In this document: positions 1-7,294 of the stretch, one piece after another | Position numbering within the stretch: position 1 is the first letter of the stretch | Layout: each line of letters opens with the position of its first letter | NCBI GenBank assembly: GCA_030680415.1 | Contig: JAUXVE010000099.1 | Span: forward strand, 1 to 32,003 | From: Rubrivivax sp. | GTDB taxonomy: Bacteria; Pseudomonadota; Gammaproteobacteria; Burkholderiales; Burkholderiaceae_C | Direction of reading: 5' to 3' | DNA: 32,003 nt | Position numbers and translations under genes: made by a program | The notes under the pieces: generated by a model | What the model was told of the DNA's origin: nothing | What the model saw: the letters and a program-made list of their open reading frames with translations, nothing else | Databases searched by the model: none

Positions 1-282
1 GGCCATGGACCCGAGCAGCGCAGGGCAGTCGGCGCGCAGCGACGACCGCCTCAGTCGCACGCTGCGCCCCGCCCGGACACCCCTTTGCCGCCACCACAGC
101 CCGCACGCGAAAGCGGACAGTCAAGGTCCGCAACGGGCCGCAAGCGGGCAGCCCACTTCTCTTCGATTGAGTGCGAATCGGTATGACTTGTCGTCTTCTG
201 GTGCCCCGCCCGAGAGGAGCCAGGAGACCGAGGGCAGCCCGGCACTTCCTCGGGCGCCCCAGGCCGCCGCGCGGCGGCGGCT
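1..282. other. No assignable gene at the left edge
   Basis: I see no convincing coding frame here: the open frames are low-complexity, Arg/Pro-rich and resemble no family I know. There is no tRNA fold. A GC-only palindrome (GCCGCC-GCGC-GGCGGC, about 268-283) sits right at the stop of the minus-strand SDR gene. It may help end that transcript, although no U-tract follows it. Confidence 0.4.
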
Positions 283-1194
283 TCAGTCCGCCAGGCCGGC
301 CACCAGCCCTTGGTGCACCGTCGGGTAGTTCAGGCGCAGCCGCAGTTCGCGCTTCAGCCGCGCGTTGTCCAGCCGGCGCGACTCGCTCATGAAGCTCAGC
401 TGCATGGGGCTCAGCTGCACCGCCGCCTCGCCGCGCGTGAGGCGTGGCGGGTGCGGCAGACCGCACAGATCGGCGGCGAGGTCGAAGTAGGCGCCCATCT
501 TCAACTCGCTGTCGTCGCTGGCGTGAATGACACGCTGCGGTGCGCCGCGATGCAGCGCCGCCACGCAGGTGCGAGCCAGGTCGTCGGCGTGGATGTGGTT
601 GGTGTAGACATCGTCTTCGGCCACCAGCACCGGCGTGCCGCGCAGCAGGCGCTCGCGCGGGTGGCCGCCGGGTCGGTCAGCGGCGTAAATGCCCGGGATG
701 CGCAGCACCGTCACGCCAACGCCGCAGCGGCGGCCGAACCAGCGCAGTTGCGCTTCGGCGTCGACGCGGCGCCGGGCGCGGTCGGTGCCGGCGTTGACGG
801 CCCGCGTCTCGTCGAAGCGGGCACCGCCGCAGTCGCCATAGACACCGCTGGTGCTGGCGTACACGACCCGCCGCACGCGGCCACCGCGCGCCAGCGCACG
901 CAGCAGCGCGCGTGTGCGCGGGTCGTCGCTGCCGGTGGCCGGCGGCGGTGCGAGGTGCAGCACGGCGTCGGCCAGGCCGCCCAGGCGGCCCAGCGTGGCC
1001 GGCGCGTCGAGGTCACCCACCAGCGGCACCGCCCCCAGCGCGCGCAGCACCGGCACGCGCGCCGGCGACGAGGTCAACGCCAGCACGCGCCAGCGCGGAT
1101 GCACGAGCCGCAGCACGCGCTGGCCCACGTCGCCGCAGCCGACGATCAGCAGCGTCGGCCGGCGGGCGCGGGCAGGCGGCGGGGGTGCGGGCAT
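283..1194 (-). CDS. SDR-fold NAD(P)-dependent epimerase/dehydratase family protein
   Basis: This gene encodes about 303 residues with a Rossmann dinucleotide-binding loop near the N-terminus (IVGCGDVGQR, about residues 18-27) and the ASTSGVYGD segment typical of extended/atypical SDR proteins of the YeeZ type. The C-terminal half (PGIYAADRPGG, then a stretch beginning NHIHADDLA) matches the substrate side of the same family. A classical YxxxK catalytic pair is not evident after the STSGVYG motif, so it may be a non-classical member or simply a binding protein. The substrate is unknown. I chose the ATG at 1194; an in-frame GTG at 1215 is possible, and neither has a good Shine-Dalgarno. It is transcribed away from the ferredoxin reductase gene, about 56 nt apart. 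Family assignment is firm, function is not. Confidence 0.85.
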   Translation of the reverse strand: MPAPPPPARARRPTLLIVGCGDVGQRVLRLVHPRWRVLALTSSPARVPVLRALGAVPLVGDLDAPATLGRLGGLADAVLHLAPPPATGSDDPRTRALLRALARGGRVRRVVYASTSGVYGDCGGARFDETRAVNAGTDRARRRVDAEAQLRWFGRRCGVGVTVLRIPGIYAADRPGGHPRERLLRGTPVLVAEDDVYTNHIHADDLARTCVAALHRGAPQRVIHASDDSELKMGAYFDLAADLCGLPHPPRLTRGEAAVQLSPMQLSFMSESRRLDNARLKRELRLRLNYPTVHQGLVAGLAD

Positions 1195-1250
1195 GGGGTT
1201 TGGGGGGACGGGCACAATTCGAACCGAGTTTACGAGCCGGCATCCCCGAC

Positions 1251-2291
1251 ATGAGCTTCACCATCACGCTGCAGCCCGCCAACCGCGCTTTCGTCGTCGA
1301 CGACGACGAGCCCATCCTGCCGGCGGCCATCCGCCAGGGCATCGGCCTGCCCTATGGCTGCCGCGACGGCGCCTGCGGCTCGTGCAAGAGCAAGCTGCTC
1401 GAAGGGCGTGTGATCCACGGCGCCCACCAGCACAAGGCACTGTCGGTGGCCGAGGAAGAGGCCGGCTACATCCTCACCTGCTGCGCGGTGCCGCAGTCCG
1501 ACTGCGTGGTGCAAGCGCGCAGCGTGCCGGGTGCGGGGGACTATCCGGTGCTCAAGCTGCCCAGCCGCGTGTTGAGCATCACCAGGCCGACGGCCGACGT
1601 GGCCGTGCTGCACCTGCAGCTGCCGGCCAACCAGAACCTGCAGTACCGCGCCGGGCAGTACGTGGAATTCATCCTGCGCGACGGCGCCCGGCGCAGCTAC
1701 AGCATGGCCAATGCACCGCACCATCTGGGCAGCCCGCCGGCCATCGAACTGCACATCCGCCACATGCCCGGCGGCAAGTTCACCGACCACGTCTTCGGCA
1801 CGCTGAAGGAGCGCGACATCCTGCGCATGGAAGGCCCCTTCGGCAGCTTCTTCCTGCGCGAGGACGGCAGCAAACCCATCGTGCTGCTGGCCAGCGGCAC
1901 CGGCTTCGCGCCCATCAAGGCGATCATCGAACACCTGCAGCACAAGGGCATCACGCGTGACACCGTGCTGTATTGGGGCTGCCGGCGCCGCGCCGACCTC
2001 TACCAGCACGAGTGGTGCGAGCGCATGGCCGCCGAAATGCCGAGTCTGCGCTACGTACCGGTGCTGTCGGAGCCGACTGCCGACGAGGCCTGGAGCGGCC
2101 GCACCGGCTTCGTCCACGAGGCCGTGATGGTCGATCTGCCCGACCTCTCAGGCCACCAGGTCTACGCCTGCGGCGCGCCGGTGATGGTGGACGCGGCGCA
2201 GCGCGATTTCGTCGCCCGCTGCAAGCTGCCGGCCGAGGAGTTCTACGCCGACTCGTTCACCTCGGAGGCCGACAAGCACGGCGAAGATTGA
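1251..2291 (+). CDS. 2Fe-2S ferredoxin-NAD(P)H reductase (CDP-6-deoxy-glucoseen reductase-like)
   Basis: The 346-residue protein combines an N-terminal plant-type ferredoxin domain with a C-terminal FAD/NAD(P)H reductase. Cluster ligands are Cys37, Cys42, Cys45 and Cys77 (Cx4Cx2C, then a distant Cys). The flavin-binding RRSYSMA motif is at about residues 147-153, the nucleotide-binding SGTGFAP at about 215-221, and a CGAPVMVDA segment lies near the C-terminus. This architecture moves electrons from NAD(P)H through FAD to 2Fe-2S and on to a partner. Such proteins are often annotated as CDP-6-deoxy-delta-3,4-glucoseen reductase (AscD-like), but no deoxysugar genes are present, so that partner is not supported. 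The frame stays open upstream to 912, but the ferredoxin fold starts at the ATG at 1251 (MSFTITLQ), immediately after the divergent promoter region. Confidence 0.9.
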   Translation: MSFTITLQPANRAFVVDDDEPILPAAIRQGIGLPYGCRDGACGSCKSKLLEGRVIHGAHQHKALSVAEEEAGYILTCCAVPQSDCVVQARSVPGAGDYPVLKLPSRVLSITRPTADVAVLHLQLPANQNLQYRAGQYVEFILRDGARRSYSMANAPHHLGSPPAIELHIRHMPGGKFTDHVFGTLKERDILRMEGPFGSFFLREDGSKPIVLLASGTGFAPIKAIIEHLQHKGITRDTVLYWGCRRRADLYQHEWCERMAAEMPSLRYVPVLSEPTADEAWSGRTGFVHEAVMVDLPDLSGHQVYACGAPVMVDAAQRDFVARCKLPAEEFYADSFTSEADKHGED

Positions 2292-2322
2292 GCGCGTCGG
2301 CCGGGCTGCCGCCGGCGCTGCG

Positions 2323-2472
2323 TCAGCCCTTCTTGCGCGGCCGCTTGGCCGCGGGTGGTGGCGGTGCCGCTGCCGCGGCCGGCTGGTCGCCGATCACGCG
2401 CGTGAGCGGGCAGACCTTGAAGGCCGGGCACTTCGGGCAACCGACGACGATCGCGATCGGACACAAGGTCAT
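2323..2472 (-). CDS. Small four-cysteine conserved hypothetical protein
   Basis: This is a 49-residue protein starting MTLCPIAIVVGC and ending in an Ala/Pro/Lys-rich tail (PPPPAAKRPRKKG). Cysteines lie at positions 4, 12, 15 and 21, a spacing that could bind a metal or Fe-S cluster. The start is set by an unusually good Shine-Dalgarno, AGGAGG, 5 nt before the ATG; the longer open frame starting at 2514 has no such signal. From memory, similar short Cys-rich proteins with a VIGD motif occur in Burkholderiales genomes, but I cannot confirm this here. It converges on the reductase gene (31 nt apart) and is divergent from the Bug receptor. No function is known to me. Confidence 0.7.
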   Translation of the reverse strand: MTLCPIAIVVGCPKCPAFKVCPLTRVIGDQPAAAAAPPPPAAKRPRKKG

Positions 2473-2477
2473 GTATT

Positions 2478-2483
2478 CCTCCT
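2478..2483 (-). promoter_or_regulatory. Perfect Shine-Dalgarno of the four-Cys protein
   Basis: AGGAGG on the minus strand lies 5 nt before the ATG at 2472. It decides the start of the 49-residue protein against the longer upstream frame. Confidence 0.8.
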
Positions 2484-2557
2484 GGGCAAGCCCGGTCCGC
2501 AGAGTGGACCACATCGGCTAACCTCGCGGCAGACTTTCACACTGAAGGAGACCCGTG

Positions 2558-3535
2558 ATGCACCGCCGACAGGCCCTGCTCGCCACCACTGCCGCCCTGC
2601 TGGCCCCGCACGCCTGGGCGCAGGCGCGGACCACGCGACTGATCGTGCCCTACCCGCCCGGTGGACCGCTGGACATCGCGGCGCGCCTGCTCGCTGAACG
2701 CGTCAAGGACAGCCTGGGCACGGTGGTGGTGGAAAACCGCCCCGGTGCCGGCGGCAACCTGGGCGCCGACCTGGTCGCCAAGGCGGCGCCCGATGGCCAC
2801 ACGCTGGTGATGGGAGCCGTCGCCACGCACGCCATCAACCCCTGGCTGTACGCCAGGATCCCCTACGACGCGGTGCGCGACTTCACGCCCATCACGCTGG
2901 TGGCGCAGGTGCCCAACGTGCTGGTGATGAACGCCGAGTTGGCCGACCGCCTGGGCATCCGCACGCTGGCCGACCTGGTGCGCTACGCGCGCCGCAATCC
3001 GGGGCGCCTGAACTACGGCAGCGGCGGCAACGGCAGCGCCGGCCACCTGGCGGGCGAGATGTTCAAGGCCCAGGCCGGGCTGTTCGCGGTGCACATCCCC
3101 TACGCCGGCGGGTCGCCGGCGCAGCTGGCACTGCTCAGCGGCCAGGTCGACTTCAACTTCGACAACCTGGCCGCGGCCGCCGCCAACGTGCGCAGCGGCA
3201 GGCTGCGGGCGCTGGCCGTGACGACGGCGCGGCGCGCCAACGCCATGCCCGACGTGCCGACGGTGCAGGAAGCCGGTGCGGCGCTGGGGCTGAAGGATTT
3301 CGACATCTCGACCTGGTTCGGCCTCTTCGCGCCAGCCGGGCTGACGGCCGACGTCACGGCGCGACTGAACAAGGCCTTCGTCGACGCGCTCGGCTCGCCC
3401 GAGGTGAAGGCGCGCATGGCGACGCTGATGGCCGAGCCGGCGCCGACGAGCTCAGCGCAGTTCGGCGCCTTCGTGCGCGCCGAACTGCAGAAGTACCAGG
3501 GCGTGGTGAAGACCTCGGGAGCGCGGGTCGACTGA
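2558..3535 (+). CDS. Bug/TctC-family tripartite tricarboxylate transporter receptor
   Basis: This is a 325-residue periplasmic solute receptor. A signal peptide (MHRRQALLATTAALL, with likely cleavage after AWA at about residue 21) is followed by the family hallmarks LIVPYPPGGPLDIAAR and VENRPGAGGNLGAD. The C-terminal half contains the VPTVQEAG segment shared by Bug proteins. Bug receptors feed TctAB-type carriers with carboxylates or other small acids. No tctA or tctB gene lies nearby, as is usual for the many orphan Bug proteins of Burkholderiales. AAGGAG at 2545-2550 is 7 nt from the ATG at 2558, so I prefer that over the overlapping GTG at 2555. The ligand cannot be told from sequence. Confidence 0.93.
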   Translation: MHRRQALLATTAALLAPHAWAQARTTRLIVPYPPGGPLDIAARLLAERVKDSLGTVVVENRPGAGGNLGADLVAKAAPDGHTLVMGAVATHAINPWLYARIPYDAVRDFTPITLVAQVPNVLVMNAELADRLGIRTLADLVRYARRNPGRLNYGSGGNGSAGHLAGEMFKAQAGLFAVHIPYAGGSPAQLALLSGQVDFNFDNLAAAAANVRSGRLRALAVTTARRANAMPDVPTVQEAGAALGLKDFDISTWFGLFAPAGLTADVTARLNKAFVDALGSPEVKARMATLMAEPAPTSSAQFGAFVRAELQKYQGVVKTSGARVD

Positions 3536-3568
3536 CCTTGCCCTTGCGCAGGCAAGCGCCGGCGGGCG

Positions 3569-4282
3569 TCACTCCCCGAGGTAGGCCGCCCGCACCTTGG
3601 GGTCGTTCAGAAGTTCCCTGGCCGGCCCCGACATCGTGATCTCGCCCGACTCCATGACGTAGCCGCGGTCGGCCAGCCCCAGCGCACGCGAGGCGTTCTG
3701 CTCGACCAGCAGCACGGTGGTGCCGCGGCTGTGGATGTCGGCCACGACCTCGAAGATCTTGTCGACCATGATCGGGCTCAGACCCATGCTCGGCTCGTCC
3801 AGCAGCAGCACCTTGGGCCGCGCCATCAGCCCGCGGCCCATCGCCAGCATCTGCTGCTCGCCGCCGCTCATGGTGCCGGCGAGCTGCTTCGCGCGCTCCT
3901 TCAGGCGCGGAAAGATGGCGAAGACCTTGTCGATGTCGGCGTCGATCTCCTTGTCCTTGCGCACGAAGGCGCCCATCTGCAGGTTCTCGATGATGGTCAT
4001 GCGCGCAAAGGTACCGCGGCCCTCGGGCACCATCACCAGGCCCTGCTTGACCAGTTCCCAGGCACCCTGGCCCTTGATCGCCTGGCCCATGAACTCGATC
4101 TCGCCGTCGGCCACCGGCTGCATGCCGGTGATGGCCTTGAGCGTGGTCGTCTTGCCGGCACCATTGGCACCGATCAGGCTGACCAGCTCACCCTGGCGCA
4201 CCTCGAAGCTGATCCCCTTGACGGCCTGGATGCCGCCGTAGGCCACCTTCAGGGCGCTGACCTTGAGCAGTGTCGTCGTCAT
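3569..4282 (-). CDS. livF: Branched-chain amino acid ABC transporter ATPase LivF
   Basis: This is the 237-residue cytoplasmic ATPase, last gene of the livHMGF operon. Walker A is GANGAGKTT, the ABC signature is MSGGEQQ, and Walker B is KVLLLDEPSMGLSP followed by an H-loop region (VLLVEQNAS). LivF and LivG form the nucleotide-binding pair that drives uptake of Leu/Ile/Val or related amino acids or amides through LivHM. The ATG at 4282 (MTTTLLKVSAL) is preceded by GAGG and lies 7 nt after the livG stop, consistent with translational coupling. An in-frame upstream start would run into livG. It converges on the Bug receptor gene with 33 nt between stops. Confidence 0.96.
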   Translation of the reverse strand: MTTTLLKVSALKVAYGGIQAVKGISFEVRQGELVSLIGANGAGKTTTLKAITGMQPVADGEIEFMGQAIKGQGAWELVKQGLVMVPEGRGTFARMTIIENLQMGAFVRKDKEIDADIDKVFAIFPRLKERAKQLAGTMSGGEQQMLAMGRGLMARPKVLLLDEPSMGLSPIMVDKIFEVVADIHSRGTTVLLVEQNASRALGLADRGYVMESGEITMSGPARELLNDPKVRAAYLGE

Positions 4283-4289
4283 CGCTGCC

Positions 4290-5069
4290 TCATGCGTGCG
4301 CCGTGTGGCCGGCACCGAGGTAAGCCTCGATGACCTTGTCGTTCTTCTGCACCTCGGCCGGCGTGCCTTCGGCGATCTGCTTGCCGTAGTCGAGCACGGT
4401 GACGCGGTCGCACAGGCCCATCACCAGCTTCACGTCGTGCTCGATGAGCAGGATCGTGCGGCCGTCCTTGCGGATGCGGTCGATCAACTCGCGCAGCACC
4501 CCCTTCTCGGTGGCGTTCATGCCGGCGGCGGGCTCATCCAGCGCGATCAGCTTGGGGTCGGTAGCCAGCGCGCGCGCGATCTCCAGCCGTCGCTGGTCGC
4601 CGTAGCTCAGCGTGCGGGCACGGAACTCGGCATAGCGGCCGATGCCCACGTAGTCCAGCAGTTCCTGCGCGCGCAGCGCGATGGCGGCCTCTTCGCGCTT
4701 GAACGACGCAGTACGGAAGACGGCGCCGAAAAGACCCGAATGCGTGCGCACATGGCGCCCCACCATGACGTTCTCCAGCGCCGTCATCTCGGGGAACAGG
4801 CGGATGTTCTGGAACGTGCGCGCAATGCCCTGCTTGGCCACCTCGTGCACTGCGCTGGGCTTGTACGGCTGGCCGCCGAGCTCGAAGGTCCCCGAGTCGG
4901 GCGTGTACAGGCCGGTGAGGACGTTGAAGAAGGTCGTCTTGCCGGCGCCGTTGGGGCCGATCAGCCCGTACACCTGGCCGGCCCGGATGGCGACGCCGAC
5001 GTCGGCGAGGGCCTGCAGGCCGCCGAAGCGCTTGCTCACGCCCTGCACGTTGAGTACCAGTTCGCTCAT
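4290..5069 (-). CDS. livG: Branched-chain amino acid ABC transporter ATPase LivG
   Basis: This 259-residue ABC ATPase partners LivF. Walker A is GPNGAGKTT, the signature LSYGDQRR, and Walker B LIALDEPAAGMNATE. The insertion around the segment starting ARTFQNIRLFPEMTALENV is characteristic of LivG rather than LivF. The start at 5069 (MSELVLNVQGV) has a GAGGGAG Shine-Dalgarno upstream; the open frame extends to 5147 but that part overlaps livM. The gene lies 13 nt after the livM stop in the same operon. Confidence 0.96.
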   Translation of the reverse strand: MSELVLNVQGVSKRFGGLQALADVGVAIRAGQVYGLIGPNGAGKTTFFNVLTGLYTPDSGTFELGGQPYKPSAVHEVAKQGIARTFQNIRLFPEMTALENVMVGRHVRTHSGLFGAVFRTASFKREEAAIALRAQELLDYVGIGRYAEFRARTLSYGDQRRLEIARALATDPKLIALDEPAAGMNATEKGVLRELIDRIRKDGRTILLIEHDVKLVMGLCDRVTVLDYGKQIAEGTPAEVQKNDKVIEAYLGAGHTAHA

Positions 5070-5082
5070 GGCCGGCGCTCCC

Positions 5083-6171
5083 TCAGCCCGCGGGGTTGAC
5101 GTGCGCCGGCGCGGCCTTGCCGTGCTCCGGCGACGGCCATAGGCCACGCGGGCGCAGCAGCATGATGCTGATCATGGCCGAGGCGATGAGCAACTGGCGC
5201 AGGATCGACGCGTCGAGCCGCCCGCCGGTGGCCTGCTGCAGCGGGCCGGCCACATAACGCAGCACCTCGGGCAGCGCGGCCAGCATCACCGCGCCCAGGA
5301 TCACGCCCGGCAGGTGGCCGATGCCGCCCAGCACCACCATGGCCACGATCATGATGCTCTCCATGAGGCTGAACGACTCGGGCGAGACGAAGCCCTGGAA
5401 GGCCGCGAACATCGACCCCGAGACGCCGCCGAAAGTCGCACCCATGCCGAAGGCCAGCAACTTCATGTTGCGCGTGTTGATGCCCATCGCCTTGGCAGCG
5501 ATCTCGTCCTCGCGGATCGCCATCCAGGCGCGGCCGATGCGCGAGGTCTCCAGCCGGTGGCAGATGACGACGCTCACCACGACCAGCAGCAGGAACAGGT
5601 AGTAGTACAGCGTCACCGAGGGCAGGCTGAAGCCGCCGATCTCGAGCGTGCGGCCGAAGCTGAAACCGAACAGGTTCATCGAGTCGATGCGGTCCAGGCC
5701 GCGCGGTCCGTTGGTGATGTTGACCGGGTGCTCGAGGTTGTTCAGGAAGACACGGATGATCTCCCCGAAACCCAGGGTCACGATGGCCAGGTAGTCGCCC
5801 CGCAGTTTGAGCACCGGCGTGCCCAGAAGCACGCCGGCGATGGCGGCCAGCCCGGCGGCCAGCGGGATCGCCAGCCAGACCGGCGTGTGCAGCCCGTTCG
5901 GGAACATCTGCGCGATCCACTCGAAGTTCTCGCTCAGGTGCGGGCTCGCCAGCAGCGCGTACATGTAGGCGCCGACGGCGTAGAAGGCCACGAAACCGAG
6001 GTCCAGCAGCCCGGCGTAGCCGACGACGATGTTCAGCCCCAGCGCCAGCAGCACGTACAGCAGCGCCAGCGCCAGGATGCGCACCCAGCCGTGGCCGAAC
6101 TGCTGCGCGAAGATCGGCAGCGCCAGCAGCAGCACGGCGCAGACGAGGAAGACGACGACCTTGTTCTTCAT
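5083..6171 (-). CDS. livM: Branched-chain amino acid ABC transporter permease LivM
   Basis: This 362-residue integral membrane permease has an N-terminal membrane segment (VVVFLVCAVLLLALPIFA) and several further hydrophobic helices. It carries family hallmarks such as LGLNIVVGYAGLLDLG, KLRGDYLAIVTLGFGEI and the cytoplasmic EAA-type loop AIREDEIAAKAMGIN. It pairs with LivH to form the channel of the HAAT-family importer. GAGGTG lies 6 nt before the ATG at 6171; a GTG three codons earlier is an alternative. The open frame continues far upstream across livH but in the wrong frame for it, so it is not a fusion. Confidence 0.96.
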   Translation of the reverse strand: MKNKVVVFLVCAVLLLALPIFAQQFGHGWVRILALALLYVLLALGLNIVVGYAGLLDLGFVAFYAVGAYMYALLASPHLSENFEWIAQMFPNGLHTPVWLAIPLAAGLAAIAGVLLGTPVLKLRGDYLAIVTLGFGEIIRVFLNNLEHPVNITNGPRGLDRIDSMNLFGFSFGRTLEIGGFSLPSVTLYYYLFLLLVVVSVVICHRLETSRIGRAWMAIREDEIAAKAMGINTRNMKLLAFGMGATFGGVSGSMFAAFQGFVSPESFSLMESIMIVAMVVLGGIGHLPGVILGAVMLAALPEVLRYVAGPLQQATGGRLDASILRQLLIASAMISIMLLRPRGLWPSPEHGKAAPAHVNPAG

Positions 6172-6188
6172 GCCGTTCACCTCGTGCC

Positions 6189-7112
6189 TCAGGCGCGGTC
6201 GGCGACACGCTCGCCCAGCAGGCCCTGCGGCCGCAGCGTGAGCACCAGGATCAGCGCCACGAAGGCGAAGATGTCGGCGTAGTGGCTGCCCAGCACACCG
6301 CCGGTGAGCGCACCCAGGTAGCCGGCACCGAGCGCTTCGACCAGCCCGAGCAGCAGCCCGCCGACGACCGCACCGCCGAGGTTGCCGATGCCGCCCAGCA
6401 CCGCCGCCGTGAAGGCCTTGAGCCCGGGCAGGAAGCCCATCGAATGCTGCACGGTGCCGTAGTTGGCGGCCCACATCACGCCGGCCACGGCGGCCAGCGC
6501 CGCGCCGATGACGAAGGTGGCCGAGATCACCATGTCCGGCCGCACGCCCATCAACGCTGCCACGCGCGGGTTCTCGGCCGTGGCGCGCATGGCGCGGCCG
6601 AGCTTGGTCTTGTTGACGAGGTACATCAGCGCCGCCAGCAGCGTGGCCGTCACGCCCAGGATCAGGCACTGGGTGACGCTGATCACCGGCCCGCCCAGGT
6701 CGATGGGTTCGGTCGGCAGCAGCAGCGGATACGGCTTGGGGTTGGGCTTCCAGACGATCATGGCCAGCGTCTGCAGCAGCAGGCTCATGCCCATGGCGGT
6801 GATCAGCGGCGCCAGCCGCGGCGCGCTGCGCAAGGGCCGGTAGGCGAGCTTCTCGATGCTGAAGTTGAGCGTCGCGCAGACGACGATGGCGCACAGCAGC
6901 GACATCAGCATCAGCAGCCAGCCCGGCAGGCCCGCGTCGGCCAGCGCGGTGACCACCGTCCAGCTCGTCAGCGCGCCGACCATCAGCACCTCGCCGTGCG
7001 CGAAGTTGATGAGGTTGATGATGCCGTAGACCATCGTGTAGCCCAGCGCCACCAGCGCGTACATGCTGCCCAGCACCAGACCGTTGAGGATCTGCTGGAA
7101 GAAGGTTTCCAT
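6189..7112 (-). CDS. livH: Branched-chain amino acid ABC transporter permease LivH
   Basis: This 307-residue permease is the first gene of the livHMGF operon. It starts METFFQQILNGLVLGSMYAL and contains GYTMVYGIINLINFAHGE, a strongly conserved LivH segment, plus the cytoplasmic loop RAMRATAENPRVAALMGV. It is all-helical and very hydrophobic. The start at 7112 has GGAG upstream (GGAGCCCCTCG-ATG), whereas the longer open frame to 7229 begins with Arg/Pro-rich sequence unlike a permease. The four genes follow one another with gaps of 7-17 nt. The operon has no adjacent receptor; the liv-type receptor at 14384-15526 is a candidate partner. Confidence 0.96.
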   Translation of the reverse strand: METFFQQILNGLVLGSMYALVALGYTMVYGIINLINFAHGEVLMVGALTSWTVVTALADAGLPGWLLMLMSLLCAIVVCATLNFSIEKLAYRPLRSAPRLAPLITAMGMSLLLQTLAMIVWKPNPKPYPLLLPTEPIDLGGPVISVTQCLILGVTATLLAALMYLVNKTKLGRAMRATAENPRVAALMGVRPDMVISATFVIGAALAAVAGVMWAANYGTVQHSMGFLPGLKAFTAAVLGGIGNLGGAVVGGLLLGLVEALGAGYLGALTGGVLGSHYADIFAFVALILVLTLRPQGLLGERVADRA

Positions 7113-7173
7113 CGAGGGGCTCCGGTAAGGCCGCGGTCCGCGGCTGCGGCAAGCCCATGCAAGAAGCTCGCCG

Positions 7174-7205
7174 TGCAGGCCGGGGCCAGCTCGCCGCGGC
7201 CTGCA
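7174..7205 (-). promoter_or_regulatory. Inverted repeat in the liv operon leader
   Basis: A perfect 9-bp inverted repeat (TGCAGGCCG ... CGGCCTGCA) with a 14-nt loop lies between the candidate -10 box and the livH start. In RNA it would be a stable GC-rich hairpin. No U-tract and no Leu/Ile/Val-rich leader peptide accompany it, so a classical attenuator is not supported. It might be an operator or an mRNA-stabilising structure. Confidence 0.4.
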
Positions 7206-7215
7206 GTGCGGGCGG

Positions 7216-7221
7216 ATTGTA
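7216..7221 (-). promoter_or_regulatory. livH: Candidate -10 box of the livHMGF operon
   Basis: TACAAT on the minus strand (plus ATTGTA) matches the sigma70 -10 consensus in five of six positions and lies about 100 nt upstream of livH. The expected -35 position holds a poor match (CCGATC), so an activator may be needed. The match is by eye only. Confidence 0.4.
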
Positions 7222-7294
7222 GGTGTCACATGGCCCTGGATCGGGCCGGAGTAACCCCCTGGCGCGGCGGCCGTCGGACGGCCCGCACGGCCCG

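Noticed and set aside
3536..3568. A terminator between the Bug receptor gene and livF (CTTGCC ... GGCAAG)
   Set aside because: The stem is only 6 bp with a loop of about 8 nt and has no T-run on either side, so I do not call it.
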